This document shows, piece by piece, positions 57,023 through 64,000 of a stretch of 64,000 bases of DNA. Source of the DNA: Vibrio coralliirubri (GTDB taxonomy: Bacteria > Pseudomonadota > Gammaproteobacteria > Enterobacterales > Vibrionaceae); NCBI RefSeq assembly GCF_024347375.1, contig NZ_AP025471.1, forward strand, positions 682,001-746,000, in the 5' to 3' direction. Positions within the stretch are counted from its first letter, which is position 1. Each line of letters opens with the position of its first letter. Below the pieces are notes generated by a model. The model ran no database searches and was not told where the DNA came from. It was given only the letters and a program-made list of their open reading frames with translations. The position numbers were made by a program, and so were the translations under genes.

Positions 57023-57739
57023 ATGAGAACCCAGATGTCTGCTGAATTTATTATCAATGATGATATACAGGTCAATTTAGAAGAGAGTGAAATCCATCAC
57101 TTTAAGACGGGCCGTACCTACCCAATAGGTTCTAATGAATCAGAGCTACTTAAGTTTTTTATCTCGAGACCTAATGAGGTGATCACTCGCCAAGTTCTTA
57201 TTGAACAAGTGTGGGTGTCTAAAGGTATATATGTTGAAGATGGCAGCCTAATGCAGACCATCTCGATTTGCCGAAAAGCGTTAGAAGATAAGAGTGGGAT
57301 GATCATCGTCACTGAGCGCGGTAAAGGCTACCGATTTGCAGGACAAGTGACACAAGACAAAGAACGCGCGCTGCGAAAAATTCAATCGCAACCAAAGCAA
57401 AAAGCGACACAACCTGAAACCAACACAGCGCCTGAAAGCTCAACAACCGAGACAACGGCCGCTACGAAAAAAACAAACAGTCTATTAGCACTGGTTGCAT
57501 TATTTGTAGTGGCTGCAGGTTTATCCCATTATTTATTTTCTTATTTAGATAGAAATAGCCTAGGCGAAGATCTCGTGGGTCAACATTTTATCTCTTGTAA
57601 AATCGAATCCGACGAATTCACTTTTAATGAGTTATTCAACGTGACGCTTTATGAATATAAGGGACGAAAAATCATCATCGATAATTCAGGAAAATCTCTG
57701 AGCTTCCCTGCCGGATTTAAAGGAGTGACTTGTGAATAA
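57023..57739 (+). CDS. ToxR/TcpP-like transmembrane transcription activator
   Basis: 238 residues. An OmpR-type winged helix fills about 20-108 (ELLKFFISRPNEVITRQVLIEQVW, ending VTERGKGYRF), then a Q/P/T-rich linker (110-150), one transmembrane helix (about 153-174, SLLALVALFVVAAGLSHYLF) and a 64-residue periplasmic domain. The periplasmic domain has exactly two cysteines (192 and 237), as in ToxR, where the pair forms a redox- and bile-sensitive disulfide. It is too short and divergent to be ToxR itself. It is divergent from volA-fadL, the most likely target, and overlaps a toxS-like gene by 8 bp. Confidence 0.85.
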   Translation: MRTQMSAEFIINDDIQVNLEESEIHHFKTGRTYPIGSNESELLKFFISRPNEVITRQVLIEQVWVSKGIYVEDGSLMQTISICRKALEDKSGMIIVTERGKGYRFAGQVTQDKERALRKIQSQPKQKATQPETNTAPESSTTETTAATKKTNSLLALVALFVVAAGLSHYLFSYLDRNSLGEDLVGQHFISCKIESDEFTFNELFNVTLYEYKGRKIIIDNSGKSLSFPAGFKGVTCE

Positions 57740-57948
57740 TAAAACGAATACAGCAATTTTTGTGGTACTGCTTGGCGTATTAGTCGGCTGGGTTTCTACC
57801 TTTATTCCCAAGTCACATCTTGAAGGGCATTATTTAGCCAATACAGCATCGATTATTAACCCGTCCAATAATATGATTCACAACCAGTCTGCTATTAACA
57901 TCGAGTTTAAGAAGAATGACAGTTATGACCTATTGTACGTATCGACTA

Positions 57949-59002
57949 GGCTTTGTTGCGTAATTAAATTTAGAGATAGAGCCAACCCGTTTCGCTTGTT
58001 TCTTAGTCAATACGACAAGTTTCAGGCATACCTAACCCAGTAAGCTTGTTCAACGCTTTTATCATCGCGTAAGTTTCACCCACCTGGGCATTGTAATTTC
58101 TTAAGCTCAGTTTCCCTCCTAGCAACTGTTTAACTCGATACATCGCTGTTTCTGAGAGTGAACGTTTGTGGTATCCATACCGCTCTTTCCAATACTTATT
58201 TGAGTCGTATAATTTCTGGCAACCCACGGCGAAATTTCGAGGGTGACCACGCTCCCAGAAGGCAGCCCCTTCTCTTGGGGGAATAAGCGCAATAGCTCCC
58301 TTAATCTTAATAGCAGCGTGACACGCTCTCGTGTCGTAAGCGCCATCACCAGACACCTCAAGGATACTTCGGCGTGTTTGTTTCAGTAAGTTCGGGAGTA
58401 CTTCTCCATCTGTAACCGTCGATAAACTTAGCTCGGCGGCAATGATCTCATGAGTGTTGGTATCGACTGCAATATGCAGCTTTCGCCAGACTCTACGCTT
58501 GCCATCCGTCCCATGTTTTTTGACTTTCCATTCACCTTCGCCATAAACCTTAAGGCCAGTAGCATCAATGGCTAGGTGCTGTATCGCTCCTCTCGTTTTA
58601 GTCTTAAATGAAACCTCAACTTGCTTGGCTCTACGACTGATGCAGGTGTAATGCGGACAACTTAACGGTACATGGGCTAACCTAAATATCGAGTCGATAA
58701 ATCCTTGCAGCGCTCTCAATGGCATAGAAAAAACTCGTTTGACCATGAGTGCTGTCGTGATAGCTAAATCACTGAACCGACGCGGCCTACCGCGCTTATT
58801 CTGTTTGCTTTGCGCCCATCCGCTTATTGCTTCTTCATCAATCCAAAAAGTCAGAGAACCACGGTTAATGAGTGATCGGTTGTATTGCTTCCAGTTGGTT
58901 GTTTTATAACGAGGCTTAGGCATAGGACTACGAGATAGAGTGGAGGTAGCTGATCAGATCGTAGGTTCTTGATTTAGTTCCATTGAATTACGCAACAAAG
59001 CC
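57949..59002 (-). mobile_element. IS5-family element, copy 5
   Basis: 1,054 bp with the common termini. Flanked by the 9-bp repeat TATCGACTA (57940-57948 and 59003-59011). It interrupts the toxS-like gene, against its direction of transcription. Confidence 0.97.
58003..58923 (-). CDS. IS5-family transposase, copy 5
   Basis: 306 residues, intact, same predicted protein as copy 2. Confidence 0.95.
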   Translation of the reverse strand: MPKPRYKTTNWKQYNRSLINRGSLTFWIDEEAISGWAQSKQNKRGRPRRFSDLAITTALMVKRVFSMPLRALQGFIDSIFRLAHVPLSCPHYTCISRRAKQVEVSFKTKTRGAIQHLAIDATGLKVYGEGEWKVKKHGTDGKRRVWRKLHIAVDTNTHEIIAAELSLSTVTDGEVLPNLLKQTRRSILEVSGDGAYDTRACHAAIKIKGAIALIPPREGAAFWERGHPRNFAVGCQKLYDSNKYWKERYGYHKRSLSETAMYRVKQLLGGKLSLRNYNAQVGETYAMIKALNKLTGLGMPETCRID

Positions 59003-59301
59003 TATCGACTAAGCAAGTCGGCTTTACGTCATCGGGATCTTACTCTGTCACTCAACACGACATCTCACTGGATGAGAACCAACACCAACAAATCATCCCG
59101 AATCGCGAGTTGTCGTTTTACGAAAAGGTGATGATAAGTGAAGGCTCTACCCTATCTTCTGACGCCATGCCTTACATTCCATTGAATAGAGAAGAGTTTT
59201 TACTCATTACTCGCTATGGGATGATTCATTTTTGTAAGAAGGTTATCTGTTCTGAGCTGCCAACGTATTCAAATGACACTCCTGACGTTGATATAAACTA
59301 A

Positions 59302-59763
59302 ACTCGCTCGCTATTTTTAAACCTAATTATATTTTAGTACCAGCTTGTGTTTTAGCGCTTACTTATGGGAAGTAAGTAGGCGTTAAACATAAGTAAACTT
59401 TAAATGTAAGTAAGCTTAAAAGCTAAGATTCCCACCTCTTTACTCCGATAAATACCCACTTCGTTACACGTTTCCTTCCAAAGTACAAAAAACACTCACG
59501 ATTTATAAAACAACACCACCATATGCAACTAGAACAATCAAAGGTGATCCAAGTTATATTCTAACGAGCCACAAAATTTGTTTATTAACATCTAAACAAC
59601 AGTAGTTAATCACGATTTACAACCACAATTAACATCGAAAAAAATGTTTGTCTTAGATCATATCAACCTCAACTATGCCTCGTGCCACAGTGCAGTTTTC
59701 TGTACATTCATTGTCATATTCTGAAACACTTTCTTATATTTTTTAAACTTTGTGGAGATTTCT
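59302..59763. other. intergenic region before the dicarboxylate carrier gene
   Basis: About 460 bases, no supportable gene. An imperfect inverted repeat lies at 59352-59386 (TTAGCGCTTACTT against AAGTAAGTAGGCGTTAA), and AAGTAA occurs repeatedly up to 59415. The downstream half must contain the promoter of the carrier gene, but I could not place an FNR or CRP site convincingly. Confidence 0.45.
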
Positions 59764-61131
59764 ATGTTAGAGCTCTTGATCGGATTAGTGATTACTATTG
59801 CTGTTGGTTACTTTATTGTAAAAGGCTATAAAGCGGCGGGCGTATTACTAACTGCTGGCCTTGCCCTACTTCTTATCACCGGCCTTATTGGTCACACAGT
59901 CTTACCAGCTAAAGTCGCTTCAACAGGTAACATGGTTACCGACTCACTAGAATTTGTTAAATACATGCTTCAGTACCGCGGGGGCGGCCTAGGCATGCAA
60001 ATCATGCTTCTTTGTGGTTTTGCTTCTTACATGACGCACATTGGTGCTAACAACGTGGTAGTGAAACAGTTCTCTAAACCACTTGCTGCGATCAAATCTC
60101 CCTATGTACTTCTTGTTGCGGCTTACATCGTAGCGTGTCTAATGTCTCTAGCAGTAAGTTCTGCAACGGGTCTTGGTGTGCTATTGATGGCAACCTTATT
60201 CCCAATGATGACGGCAATGGGTATTTCTCGCCCAGCAGCAGTTGCGGTTTGTGCGTCACCTGCAGCCATCATTCTTTCACCAACCTCTGGTGATGTGGTT
60301 ATCGCGGCAGAAAAATCAGGCATGTCTCTTGATGTGTTTGCTGTTCAAACAGTACTGCCTGTTTCTATCTGTGCGATCATCGTGATGGCAGGTGCGGCTT
60401 TCTTTTGGAACAAGTACCTAGATAAGAAAGAAAACACACCAATGGAAAAAGTAGACGTTTCTGAAATCGAAACAACGGCACCGGCTTTCTACGCTGCACT
60501 TCCATTCCTACCTATCATCGGCGTTTTCCTATTCAACGGTCGTACGATTCCAGGGCTGTCACTTGATATCTACACTATTGTGGTCGGTTCTATCTTCGTG
60601 GGCGCAGTTATCGATTACGTTGTTAAGAAGTTTGACGGCGAGAAAACACTAGAAGATTTAGACTCTTGCTACCAAGGCATGGCTGACGCGTTCAAAGGCG
60701 TGGTAATGCTGTTGGTTGCGGCGGGCGTATTTGCTCAAGGTCTAATGTCTATCGGTGCGATTGATAACCTAATCGGTCTTGCTGAATCGGCAGGCGCAGG
60801 CGGTATCGCATTGATGCTTATTCTGACGGGTCTAACGGTGGCTGCTGCTATCGCGACAGGTTCTGGTAACGCGCCATTCTATGCATTCGTAGAGCTAGCT
60901 CCATCATTAGCGGCGAAAATGGGCTTGAACCCAGCGTTCCTAATCATCCCAATGCTTCAAGCATCGAACCTAGGCCGTACCATTTCGCCAGTATCTGGTG
61001 TAATTGTAGCGACATCTGGTATGGGTAAAATCAGCCCATTTGAAGTAGTAAAACGTACGTCTGTACCTGTAATCTGTGGTCTTATCACGGTTATCTTCGG
61101 TACGCTTGTATTGGTTCCAATGGCGGCGTAA
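59764..61131 (+). CDS. dcuC: anaerobic C4-dicarboxylate carrier, DcuC type
   Basis: 455 residues from the ATG at 59764; GGAG at 59754-59757 is 6 bases upstream, which rules against the GTG at 59752. About 12 hydrophobic segments. SSATGLGVLLMATLFPMM, CASPAAIILSPTSGDVVIAAE and the repeat-like ATGSGNAPFYAF and GRTISPVSGVIVATSG are typical of DcuC carriers, which exchange succinate for fumarate or malate during anaerobic growth. It converges on narQP. Its terminator is split by IS3 copy 2. Confidence 0.88.
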   Translation: MLELLIGLVITIAVGYFIVKGYKAAGVLLTAGLALLLITGLIGHTVLPAKVASTGNMVTDSLEFVKYMLQYRGGGLGMQIMLLCGFASYMTHIGANNVVVKQFSKPLAAIKSPYVLLVAAYIVACLMSLAVSSATGLGVLLMATLFPMMTAMGISRPAAVAVCASPAAIILSPTSGDVVIAAEKSGMSLDVFAVQTVLPVSICAIIVMAGAAFFWNKYLDKKENTPMEKVDVSEIETTAPAFYAALPFLPIIGVFLFNGRTIPGLSLDIYTIVVGSIFVGAVIDYVVKKFDGEKTLEDLDSCYQGMADAFKGVVMLLVAAGVFAQGLMSIGAIDNLIGLAESAGAGGIALMLILTGLTVAAAIATGSGNAPFYAFVELAPSLAAKMGLNPAFLIIPMLQASNLGRTISPVSGVIVATSGMGKISPFEVVKRTSVPVICGLITVIFGTLVLVPMAA

Positions 61132-61197
61132 GCCTTAAGTTTCTAATCTCAAAGAACGAGAACAAACGAACACCAATACTGATATAAAATGCGTAAA

Positions 61198-61212
61198 CAA
61201 AAAGGCGCTGAA
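61198..61212 (+). terminator. left arm of a terminator split by IS3 copy 2
   Basis: AAAAAGGCGCTGAA just before the IS pairs with TTCAGCGCCTTTTT at 62652-62665 beyond it. Removing the IS and one GAA rebuilds a 15-bp stem (AAAAAGGCGCTGAAC) with a 7-base loop, a bidirectional terminator between dcuC and narP. Confidence 0.88.
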
Positions 61213-61258
61213 TGAACTGACCCCCAATAGTTGGACACCAATTATTGGGGGTCTTTTT

Positions 61259-61768
61259 ATGTCCAAATATAGCCGAGAGCTAAAATGTATCATTGCTAAG
61301 CAATACTTAGATGGCACGTCATCTCTCTACTTAGCAAAACAATATTCAATTTCTTCAAGGCAGATACGGTATTGGGCTCAAGTCTTTGCCATCCATGGTA
61401 CTGATTCATTTTTACCAACTAATCATGCCGCGACTGCTCAAACAAAACGAAAAGCATTGAATTTAATGTGGACGAATGAATGGTCTCTCACGCACACTAG
61501 CGCTGTATTAAACCTCTCATCCCCTGGAATACTCTCTGTCTGGCTTAAACGATTTAATGAGCTCGGTATCAAGGGGCTCGAAATGCGCCAGAAAGGAAGA
61601 CCCTCAATGAAACAGCAACCTCAACGTACCACTAAGCCTGATAATGAAATGACACTTGAGGAGCTAAAAGAGGAGTTGGTCTACTTACGAACCGAGAATG
61701 CCGTTCTAAAAAAGTTGGAAGAGTTGGAGCAGAAAAAAAACCGTCGAACAAAGAAAAAGCGGTCATAG
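61259..61768 (+). CDS. IS3-family OrfA, copy 2
   Basis: 169 residues, same predicted protein as in copy 1. It ends shortly after the slippery heptamer A-AAA-AAC at 61735-61741, which is in the correct zero-frame phase for -1 frameshifting. Confidence 0.92.
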   Translation: MSKYSRELKCIIAKQYLDGTSSLYLAKQYSISSRQIRYWAQVFAIHGTDSFLPTNHAATAQTKRKALNLMWTNEWSLTHTSAVLNLSSPGILSVWLKRFNELGIKGLEMRQKGRPSMKQQPQRTTKPDNEMTLEELKEELVYLRTENAVLKKLEELEQKKNRRTKKKRS

Positions 61769-61821
61769 CTCTAACTCTTAAAGGCAAGTACCCATTAAAG
61801 CACTTACTGCACACTCTACAG

Positions 61822-62607
61822 TTGGCAAAAAGTGTCTTTTATTATCAGGCTCAAACGAGCAAGCGCCAAAATAGCTACGAACGTGAGCTGCGGTTGATAA
61901 AGTCAATTTATCATGAACATAAGGGGCGATACGGCTACCGCCGTATTCACTTGGAACTAAAGAATCAGGGGTTCGTGCTTAATCACAAAACGGTTCAAAG
62001 GCTTATGGCTCAGCTCAACCTTAAATCGACGGTCAGGATTAAAAAGTATCGTTCATACCGAGGAGAGTCAGGAAAAGCTGCTCCCAACGTTCTTGAAAGA
62101 GATTTTAGTGCGACTCAACCCGATGAAAAGTGGGTAACTGATGTCACGGAGTTCAAAGTCAAAGAGCAGAAAGTATACTTATCTCCCGTTGTCGACTTGT
62201 TTACTCAGGAGGTGGTTGCTTATAGAGTGGCCAAAAATGCCTGCTTGCCGCTTGTCACAGATATGCTGACGGAAGCTATATCAACGCTTAAACCCAACTC
62301 AAAGCCAATTATACATAGCGATCAAGGTTGGCAATATCGCCATCGACAGTATCAGAAAAAGGTAGCGGAGAGTGGGTTAACGCAAAGCATGTCGAGAAAA
62401 GGTAACTGCTTGGATAATGCTGTTGCTGAAAACTTTTTTGCTTTACTCAAAACCGAGATGTATCACAACCAAAGCTTTGAAGATGCAGATGCTCTGATAG
62501 AGCAGATTAAAGAATACATCGAGTACTACAATACCAAACGTATAAAAGTGAAACTAAAAGGCCTGACTCCGATAGAATATCGAACTCAGGCCTTGAAAGC
62601 CGCTTAA
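61822..62607 (+). CDS. IS3-family transposase OrfB, copy 2
   Basis: 261 residues from a TTG, same predicted protein as copy 1. The frame is open back to the heptamer at 61735, so the functional transposase should be a 449-residue OrfAB fusion. DDE residues as in copy 1. Confidence 0.9.
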   Translation: MAKSVFYYQAQTSKRQNSYERELRLIKSIYHEHKGRYGYRRIHLELKNQGFVLNHKTVQRLMAQLNLKSTVRIKKYRSYRGESGKAAPNVLERDFSATQPDEKWVTDVTEFKVKEQKVYLSPVVDLFTQEVVAYRVAKNACLPLVTDMLTEAISTLKPNSKPIIHSDQGWQYRHRQYQKKVAESGLTQSMSRKGNCLDNAVAENFFALLKTEMYHNQSFEDADALIEQIKEYIEYYNTKRIKVKLKGLTPIEYRTQALKAA

Positions 62608-62644
62608 CAGAAATGTCCAACTTTACGGGGTCACTTCAGAACCT

Positions 62645-62667
62645 AATAAGTTCAGCGCCTTTTTTAA
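62645..62667. terminator. right arm of the terminator split by IS3 copy 2
   Basis: GTTCAGCGCCTTTTTT, the partner of the arm at 61198-61212. It is now separated by 1.4 kb and should not fold with it efficiently. Confidence 0.85.
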
Positions 62668-62751
62668 TACCACTTTCTCAACATCGTTAAAACTATCGAG
62701 ATATGTATAAACAGTCAGGCTTGAAATAGTGTTATCTCAAAGGAACAAGCC

Positions 62752-63384
62752 CTACTTCATTTCACCATAGCGTTCTAGATACAGAACCGTTGCAGCGGTA
62801 CGGGAAGGCACTTGCAGCTTTTTCAACAAGCTTTTCATATGTACCTTAACTGTCGATTCAGAAATAAACAGGTGATCGGCGATCTGCTTATTACGGTAAC
62901 CTTTTGCGACTTCTTGAAGGATCTGCATTTCGCGTTCAGTCAGTTGATCGAAGATATCATTGCGGCTACCAGCATCATTTAGGTAACGAGCAACCACACT
63001 GCTGTAAGCTTTGTCACCGCTGTGTGCTTGCTTAAGCAGTTCAATTAACTCATCGGGTTCTGTGTCTTTCAACAAGTAGCCATCAGCGCCTGCTTTTACA
63101 ATCGCTTCAATGTCTGCAGGGCTGTCAGAAACCGTTAGAATAACGATGTTAGCGCTTGAGCCATCAGTACGAAGTGCTTTCAGCGTATCAAGTCCAGACA
63201 TGCCTTTCATATTAAGATCCAAAAGGATCAAGTCAGGTTCTTCTTCATGAGCAAGAGCGACTGCTTCAGTACCGTTACTTGCTTCTGCAATCACTTCGAA
63301 TTCATCTTCAAAGCTCAGTAATTGGCTTATACCTCTGCGCATCAATGGATGATCATCAACCAGCATTACTTTACAAATCGTCAA
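62752..63384 (-). CDS. narP: nitrate/nitrite response regulator NarP
   Basis: 210 residues. Receiver domain (about 1-120) with acidic pocket VDDH (10-11), phosphoacceptor D56 in LILLDLNM and lysine in YLLKDTEP. C-terminal LuxR-type helix-turn-helix (about 145-205: LTEREMQILQEVAKGYRNKQI, FISESTVKVHMKSLLKKL). It is paired with a NarQ-like sensor, overlapping its gene end by 14 bp, as in Vibrio narQP. The nirB promoter in this window carries a matching heptamer pair, so NirBDC is a likely target. NarP is preferred to NarL because no narL/narX-type nitrate reductase genes are adjacent. Confidence 0.88.
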   Translation of the reverse strand: MTICKVMLVDDHPLMRRGISQLLSFEDEFEVIAEASNGTEAVALAHEEEPDLILLDLNMKGMSGLDTLKALRTDGSSANIVILTVSDSPADIEAIVKAGADGYLLKDTEPDELIELLKQAHSGDKAYSSVVARYLNDAGSRNDIFDQLTEREMQILQEVAKGYRNKQIADHLFISESTVKVHMKSLLKKLQVPSRTAATVLYLERYGEMK

Positions 63385-64000
63385 CTTTAACTTCCTTCAA
63401 ACTTTTATATTTCAATATGACTGTACAGCCTTCACCTTGAGCCGCTTCAATCGATAAATCGCCATTCAGTCTTGCCGCACGCTCCTGCATAATGCTCATC
63501 CCGTAGTGGTTCATCTTAGAACTACTTGAATCAAAGCCATCTCCATTATCTTTAATCACGACGAATACTTCACCTTCTTCATCGATACAGCATACATCTA
63601 TCAAGTCGGCATTGGCGTGTTTTATTGCGTTTATTGTTGCTTCACGAATCAATTGAAGCAAGTGAACCTGACTGTGTGCATCAAGCTCTATGGATGAAAG
63701 ATTATTGGTTAGGTTAATCTTTGCATCTGTTCTTTCACTGAGCTCTTCAAGCATGGTGCTTAAAGCATCTCCGAAGTTGCCCTCTTTTATCGTCAACCTA
63801 AAGGTTGTGAGCAACTCTCGTAATTGAGTATAGGCATCCGCTAAACCGTTGCCGATTTCCGACGCTATTTGTTCAGATTGCTCTCGATGCTGTTGTTCTG
63901 GCAATTTGCCAATCACACGCTTCAACAACGTTACTTGGATTTTCAGATACGACAGTGATTGAGCCAATGAATCGTGAAGTTCACGCGCAATCGTTGCACG
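63371..64000 (-). CDS. narQ: nitrate/nitrite sensor kinase NarQ, C-terminal part
   Basis: The last 209 codons; the gene continues past 64000. The visible part begins RATIARELHDSLAQSLSYLK, the HPK7-type phosphohistidine box with the H-D-x-L pattern. It continues through the dimerisation helices to the HATPase domain (LLQLIREATINAIKHANADL, then VVIKDNGDGFD and YGMSIMQERAARLNGDLSI). The sensor, HAMP and signalling-helix regions are outside the window. It overlaps narP by 14 bp, so translation is coupled. Confidence 0.9.
   Translation of the reverse strand, partial: RATIARELHDSLAQSLSYLKIQVTLLKRVIGKLPEQQHREQSEQIASEIGNGLADAYTQLRELLTTFRLTIKEGNFGDALSTMLEELSERTDAKINLTNNLSSIELDAHSQVHLLQLIREATINAIKHANADLIDVCCIDEEGEVFVVIKDNGDGFDSSSSKMNHYGMSIMQERAARLNGDLSIEAAQGEGCTVILKYKSLKEVKVDDL

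Larger units (their letters stand above)
57732..59301 (+). pseudogene. ToxS/TcpH-like periplasmic partner, split by IS5 copy 5
   Basis: 57732-57948 joined to 59012-59301 gives an uninterrupted 168-residue protein from a GTG start with AGGAG 6 bases upstream. One N-terminal transmembrane helix (about 8-25, AIFVVLLGVLVGWVSTFI) precedes a periplasmic domain with two cysteines near the end (IHFCKKVICSEL). This layout, directly after and overlapping a ToxR-like gene, is that of ToxS and TcpH, which stabilise their activator in the periplasm. There is no sequence signature strong enough to choose between them. The insertion falls after codon 72. Confidence 0.75.
61213..62638 (+). mobile_element. 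IS3-family element, copy 2
   Basis: 1,426 bp, with the same ends and genes as copy 1, opposite orientation. Flanked by the 3-bp duplication GAA (61210-61212 and 62639-62641). It sits in the hairpin stem of the dcuC/narP terminator. Confidence 0.95.

Noticed and set aside
57732..58043. A 103-residue protein running from the toxS-like start into the IS
   Set aside because: The last third is translated IS sequence read backwards; the real gene continues at 59012 after the IS and is restored by excision.
59352..59415. Repeated AAGTAA near the toxS-like gene end as a CRISPR or tandem-repeat array
   Set aside because: Units are short, irregularly spaced and lack spacers; only an imperfect inverted repeat can be supported.
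59641..59680. FNR box upstream of dcuC (TTAGATCATATCAA)
   Set aside because: Only the right half matches the consensus; the left half departs at several positions, so it is not annotated.
31525..62638. The two IS3 copies as ends of a 31-kb mobile unit
   Set aside because: Each has its own 3-bp duplication and sits in a different terminator; the DNA between is ordinary chromosomal gene content.

Overview
The window is chromosomal DNA of a marine gammaproteobacterium, almost certainly a Vibrio. The support is gene content and protein style: a NirBD/NirC/CobA nitrite block, a narQ-narP pair, a VolA-FadL pair with a ToxR/ToxS-like pair beside it, ravA-viaA, and repeated Cys/Leu/Gly tRNA arrays. 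I cannot name the species. The outstanding physical feature is insertion sequence (IS) load: five nearly identical 1,054-bp IS5-family elements, two copies of one 1,426-bp IS3-family element, and one ISNCY/IS1202-like element. Together they have broken at least three genes (a class-3 lipase, volA and a toxS-like gene) and two transcription terminators.

Layout. 1-2.6 kb: start of a NYN-domain gene, four 20-21-bp repeats, an IS1202-like element and a small DUF4174 secreted protein. 2.6-7.6 kb: nirB-nirD-nirC and cobA (assimilatory/detoxifying nitrite reduction and siroheme synthesis), with an upstream promoter whose FNR and NarP-like sites sit where they do in E. coli nirB. 8.1-11.6 kb: two tRNA arrays (Leu-Cys-Gly-Leu-Cys and Cys-Gly-Leu-Cys), each with its own stringent-type promoter and terminator, enclosing a lipase gene cut by IS5 copy 1. 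11.7-16.8 kb: ravA-viaA, a Nudix hydrolase and ltaE. 17.2-26.4 kb: a six-gene chaperone-usher fimbrial operon (two chaperones) between two inverted IS5 copies, then a CsgD/VpsT-like regulator. 26.7-35 kb: cytochrome c, RbgA/YlqF GTPase, diguanylate cyclase, acetyltransferase, fatty-acid desaturase, IS3 copy 1, a lipoprotein of the endonuclease/exonuclease/phosphatase fold and a small monooxygenase.

35.2-43.5 kb is a complete-looking pathway for 2-O-alpha-mannosyl-D-glycerate: PTS importer (mngA), alpha-mannosidase (mngB), glycerate kinase and mannose-6-phosphate isomerase, with a divergent GntR regulator (mngR). Each product of MngB has its follow-up enzyme in the same operon. This solute occurs in marine red algae, which fits a marine vibrio. 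43.7-47.5 kb holds a protein I do not recognise, a DUF481-like outer-membrane protein, a lone type IV prepilin and a 2OG-Fe(II) oxygenase. 47.5-52 kb is an RND efflux pair. 52-59.3 kb is the volA-fadL lipid-scavenging operon, divergent from a toxR/toxS-like membrane regulator pair; volA and the toxS-like gene each carry an IS5 copy. 59.7-64 kb: a DcuC-type dicarboxylate carrier, IS3 copy 2, and narP-narQ (narQ runs off the window).

Most striking observations: (i) both IS3 copies lie inside the hairpin of a Rho-independent terminator, and removing element plus one target duplication restores each hairpin perfectly; (ii) a ToxRS/TcpPH-like pair is divergently coupled to volA-fadL, and both sides were hit by the same IS; (iii) the mannosylglycerate operon includes both downstream enzymes and has a structured mngA leader.
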